From an uncultured Parolsenella sp. (GTDB taxonomy: Bacteria; Actinomycetota; Coriobacteriia; Coriobacteriales; Atopobiaceae): a DNA stretch of 14,666 nucleotides. Within the stretch, counting starts at the first letter, position 1, and each line of letters opens with the position of its first letter. The notes under the pieces are model-generated. The model ran no database searches and was not told the origin of the DNA. It saw only the letters and a list, made by a program, of their open reading frames with translations. The stretch lies in assembly GCF_934660935.1 (NCBI RefSeq), contig NZ_CAKUIH010000018.1, positions 1-14,666 of the forward strand. The letters run 5' to 3'. The position numbers were made by a program, and so were the translations under genes. Shown in pieces: positions 12,586 to 14,666 of this stretch.

Positions 12586-12655
12586 GCGCTGGCCGCCGGA
12601 CCGCGGCGCCCAAGCGCTTGCCGCCGGACCGCGCCGCCGTCCAGGCGCTCGCCGC
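12586..12655. repeat. Imperfect GC-rich tandem repeat downstream of the DegV gene
   Basis: The pattern GCGCT-N-GCCGCC occurs three times (starts 12586, 12614, 12645). The first two copies share the 14 bases GCCGCCGGACCGCG (12592-12605 and 12620-12633). The stretch lies in the 272-base gap before the next gene, with no T-run terminator seen. Its function is unknown. Confidence 0.5.
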
Positions 12656-12816
12656 CACCCGCCAGAGAATGAATCGCGAGGGCGGTCATTTGCGAGGTTG
12701 CTCTGCGTTCGTTCGGGTACACTTCTCTACGCAACAATTTCGTAACAGAGAACCCTGCCACGCAACGTGCGCCGCCGAGGCTGCGCGGGCGCCGTGCGCA
12801 GGCCAGGAGGGCACGC

Positions 12817-13686
12817 ATGGCAAAGAACAAGTACGACATCAGGACCCAAGACTATAAGACCCAGCGTACGATGGCAAAGACATTCGCCTACATGCTCATC
12901 GGTTGGGGTACCCTCTTGGTCATTACCGGCTGCCTCTACGTGTATGGCGCGATTACGACCCCAGGTTCAAATAGCTCCAATATGGCGGCCATCGCCGGCG
13001 CGTCCTTCGCCCTTATCGGCATCGTGCTCATTGTCCTTGGCGCGCGCAACATTGTCGCGACCAAGGCCAAGAACAAGGAGGGCGAGAAGTCCGAGACCAA
13101 GGCCTTCACTGCCGTTACCGGCGCCGTTCGCAAGCTGCACCTCCAGGGTGCCGCTGCAGACGTCTTCGATTCCGAGATGAATATCGTTGACGGGTCTGGC
13201 AACACCGTGTTCGAGATCAGCGGCAGGACAGGCGCCTTCGGGCCCAAGGCCGAGATTCGCGCGGCGGGCGGCTCCATCCTTGGCTCGGTTCGCGGCCAGG
13301 TCATCTCGACCAGCCACGTCTATGACATCAAGCTTTCTAACGGCCATTCTGTTCGCCTTGTTCGCGATTTGCTGAAGACTCCCCACACCATTGCGGTCGG
13401 TGAGACGGATTGGAAGATCAAGGGCGATGATCTCCTCAACTTTGACTTCAAGCTTCGCGACTCCAAGGGCACGCTCGCTCTGTCTGGCTGCCGCCGTGCC
13501 GATTCCCACAACATCGAGGTTAGCGATACTGCCCACGACGATTTGTGCGTCGCCATCGCCGTCGTGATGCTGCACATTAGCCAGCAGCATCACATCGAGG
13601 TGCTCGAAAGCGAGCGCGTCGCTAACGAGAATCCGATGGGCCCGTCGATTCTCGACGAGCTGATTGGCGGCAACAACAGGAGCTAA
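12817..13686 (+). CDS. Membrane-anchored LURP-one-related (tubby-like) domain protein
   Basis: This 289-residue protein has a basic N-terminus, two membrane segments (about 23-46 and 56-76), a charged linker (82-97), then a beta-rich domain from about 112 to 265. The domain looks like a LURP-one-related (LOR, tubby-like) barrel: NIVDGSGNTVFEISGR, AEIRAAGGSILGSVRG, YDIKLSNGHSVRL and WKIKGDDLLNFDFKL are the usual repeated strand pairs, followed by a hydrophobic helix (LCVAIAVVMLHI) like the buried helix of the tubby fold. Bacterial LOR proteins have no settled function; related tubby domains bind membrane lipids or act as scramblase-like proteins. The start has AGGAGG about seven bases upstream. 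It appears monocistronic, with a repeat-bearing 3' region and a strong terminator. The membrane anchor is confident, the LOR call good but not certain. Confidence 0.75.
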   Translation: MAKNKYDIRTQDYKTQRTMAKTFAYMLIGWGTLLVITGCLYVYGAITTPGSNSSNMAAIAGASFALIGIVLIVLGARNIVATKAKNKEGEKSETKAFTAVTGAVRKLHLQGAAADVFDSEMNIVDGSGNTVFEISGRTGAFGPKAEIRAAGGSILGSVRGQVISTSHVYDIKLSNGHSVRLVRDLLKTPHTIAVGETDWKIKGDDLLNFDFKLRDSKGTLALSGCRRADSHNIEVSDTAHDDLCVAIAVVMLHISQQHHIEVLESERVANENPMGPSILDELIGGNNRS

Positions 13687-13704
13687 GCGTCTGTGGCTTG
13701 CACG

Positions 13705-13824
13705 TTCTGGGCCGGCGCGGTTCGGCTATTGCGAACGCCCGCTTCTGGGCCGGCGAGGTTCGGCTAGTACGAACGCTTGCGAGCGGTCGCTTCTGAACCG
13801 GCGTGGTTTGGCCATTGCGGCGAC
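13705..13824 (+). repeat. Tandem repeat with internal hairpins in the 3' UTR of the LOR gene
   Basis: Three units begin with TTCTG (starts 13705, 13743, 13791; lengths about 38, 48 and 34). Each contains an ACCGGCGTGG- or GCCGGCGAGG-like core followed by a GTTCG...CGAAC dyad. The dyad is perfect in units 1 (13720-13724 with 13732-13736) and 2 (13758-13762 with 13770-13774) and degenerate in unit 3. It lies between the LOR stop and its terminator, so it is transcribed. Minus-strand open frames through it read as low-complexity Arg/Pro/Ser and are unlikely to be real. Confidence 0.65.
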
Positions 13825-13827
13825 TTG

Positions 13828-13864
13828 GGAGGGTCCGGCATATGTCCGGGCCCTCCATTTTGTT
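13828..13864 (+). terminator. Rho-independent terminator after the LOR gene
   Basis: GGAGGGTCCGG pairs with CCGGGCCCTCC (11 pairs, one T-G) around a seven-base loop, followed by ATTTTGTT. It lies 141 bases after the stop codon, with the tandem repeat in between. Confidence 0.88.
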
Positions 13865-13935
13865 CGAATCATGTCTCGCTGCCTTGTTTTTGCCGTTGGA
13901 TTGACGCGGAGAAGTGCCTGAAAGTCCCCTAAATG

Positions 13936-14060
13936 CGAAAGTGAGCAGCCAAATGGTGCCCGTGCGAGTAGACGGTCGATTTGCGTTTGAAAACCCGCAG
14001 GTAGATCGATTGACGTTCTATGGGCTACTTTGGCAGGCTTGATTTGGCTGCTCACTTTCG
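13936..14060. repeat. 125-base element bounded by a perfect 19-base inverted repeat
   Basis: CGAAAGTGAGCAGCCAAAT (13936-13954) is the exact reverse complement of 14042-14060. The 87-base interior is itself partly self-complementary in nested order: GCCC/GGGC (13958-13961 with 14022-14025), TCGAT/ATCGA (13976-13980 with 14005-14009) and TGCG/CGCA (13982-13985 with 13996-13999). The whole could fold as one long branched hairpin on either strand. There is no transposase and no long T-run. It may be a small non-autonomous mobile element, a structured RNA or a regulatory cruciform upstream of crcB. Confidence 0.6.
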
Positions 14061-14187
14061 GTATCCCTTCATTTCTCGGCGTATGCTTGAGCGCGTTGAC
14101 GCGCGTTATTTGGGAGGGATGTGGCTCGAGGTTGTATCCCAGCTCGTATCCTTGAGCGAATTGCGCGCATTTATGGAAGGATCGATC

Positions 14188-14574
14188 ATGCTTGATGCTC
14201 TTGCGGTGTTCGTTGGCGGAGGCGCTGGGTCTGTTGCGCGGTGGCTCATTTCGCTTGTGCCATTTGGGTCCACTGCGGATGCGGGGTTTCCCGTTGCCAC
14301 CTTCATCACGAACGTGATTGGTGCCTTTTGCATCGGCGTTATCGTTGGCCTCGCCGTTCCCGCCTCGCTGCCTCCCAAGACGACGCTTCTGCTCAAGACC
14401 GGATTCTGCGGCGGGTTCACAACCTTCTCCACCTTCGCCCTTGAGGCGTCGGGGCTCTTCGAGCGCGGCAACTGGTTTGTCGGCGGGGGATACGTGCTGC
14501 TCAGCCTCATGCTTGGCGTCTTGGCCTGCTTTGCTGGTCAGCTCGTTGCCGGTGGACTGTGCCCGCGTGTTTAG
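14188..14574 (+). CDS. crcB: Fluoride-specific ion channel CrcB/Fluc
   Basis: This 128-residue protein with four membrane segments matches CrcB/Fluc: GGGAGSVARWL (10-20) with the conserved Arg18, FITNVIGAFCIG (39-50) with Asn42, and GGFTTFSTFALE (75-86), which holds the phenylalanine box (Phe80, Phe83) and the central sodium-site Thr residues. Fluc channels are dual-topology dimers that let fluoride out of the cytoplasm. The start at 14188 has GGAAGG seven bases upstream and begins just before the first membrane helix; ATG 14173 is in frame but lacks a ribosome-binding site. Many Gram-positives carry two adjacent crcB genes; no second one begins in the 92 bases that remain. I found no fluoride riboswitch upstream. 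The upstream inverted-repeat element ends 127 bases before the start. Confidence 0.95.
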   Translation: MLDALAVFVGGGAGSVARWLISLVPFGSTADAGFPVATFITNVIGAFCIGVIVGLAVPASLPPKTTLLLKTGFCGGFTTFSTFALEASGLFERGNWFVGGGYVLLSLMLGVLACFAGQLVAGGLCPRV

Positions 14575-14666
14575 GGGATATCGAGTCGGCGGCTTGGGTA
14601 TACGTTTTCTGTATCGCGTGCTGCCGGGTCGCTATCGCGCGGACCTCGAGCTCCTCGGCTGATTGG

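Noticed and set aside
13705..13824. CRISPR-like array
   Set aside because: Units are of unequal length, abut without spacers and degrade in sequence; no cas gene is near.
14061..14187. Fluoride riboswitch upstream of crcB
   Set aside because: I looked for the GGNGATGG start and the paired downstream block of that class and did not find them; only a GGGAT/ATCCC hairpin (14116-14140) is present.
14575..14666. Start of a second crcB or other gene at the window end
   Set aside because: No start codon with a ribosome-binding site opens a frame to the edge; the frame crossing it ends at 14662.

Overview
The window looks like a chromosomal segment of a GC-rich Gram-positive bacterium, most likely a Coriobacteriia member (Collinsella/Olsenella/Atopobiaceae type). 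This is inferred from the GC-rich coding style, a DivIVA/Wag31-like protein, a bacterial type A RNase P RNA, CCA-encoding tRNA genes, GTG and TTG starts, and the mix of small housekeeping genes. No sequence search was possible, so the lineage is an inference.

Layout. Positions 1-240 hold two identical tRNA-Glu(CTC) genes and a terminator. From about 240 to 3150 is an accessory-looking stretch of visibly lower GC: an Abi_2/HEPN abortive-infection-type protein (minus), a small lipoprotein (minus), a 350-base spacer with operator-like palindromes, and an unrecognised 213-residue protein (plus). From 3150 to 4770 are divIVA and cutC, each with a strong terminator. The cutC terminator also serves rnpB, which faces it on the minus strand. 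rnpB and a class I DAHP synthase gene are transcribed divergently from two extended -10 promoters. Next come ptsH (HPr) and a YigZ/IMPACT gene, which overlap by one base and converge on a HAD phosphatase gene. From 8230 to 11020 is a phosphate group: a PiT permease, a DUF47/PhoU-like partner and a Cof-type HAD hydrolase, with an 11-base-period direct repeat upstream that resembles a PhoP-type box. A MarR regulator, a DegV fatty-acid-binding protein and a membrane-anchored LURP-one/tubby-like protein follow. The end carries a repeat-rich 500-base spacer and crcB (fluoride channel).

Most of the window is ordinary core metabolism. The parts worth a second look are: the structured, terminator-like leader in front of the Abi gene (possibly an RNA antitoxin or attenuator); a 125-base element bounded by a perfect 19-base inverted repeat upstream of crcB; a hairpin tandem repeat in the 3' UTR of the tubby-like gene; an HPr with Asp in place of regulatory Ser46; and several candidate operators. 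I found no insertion sequence, prophage, CRISPR array or replication origin.
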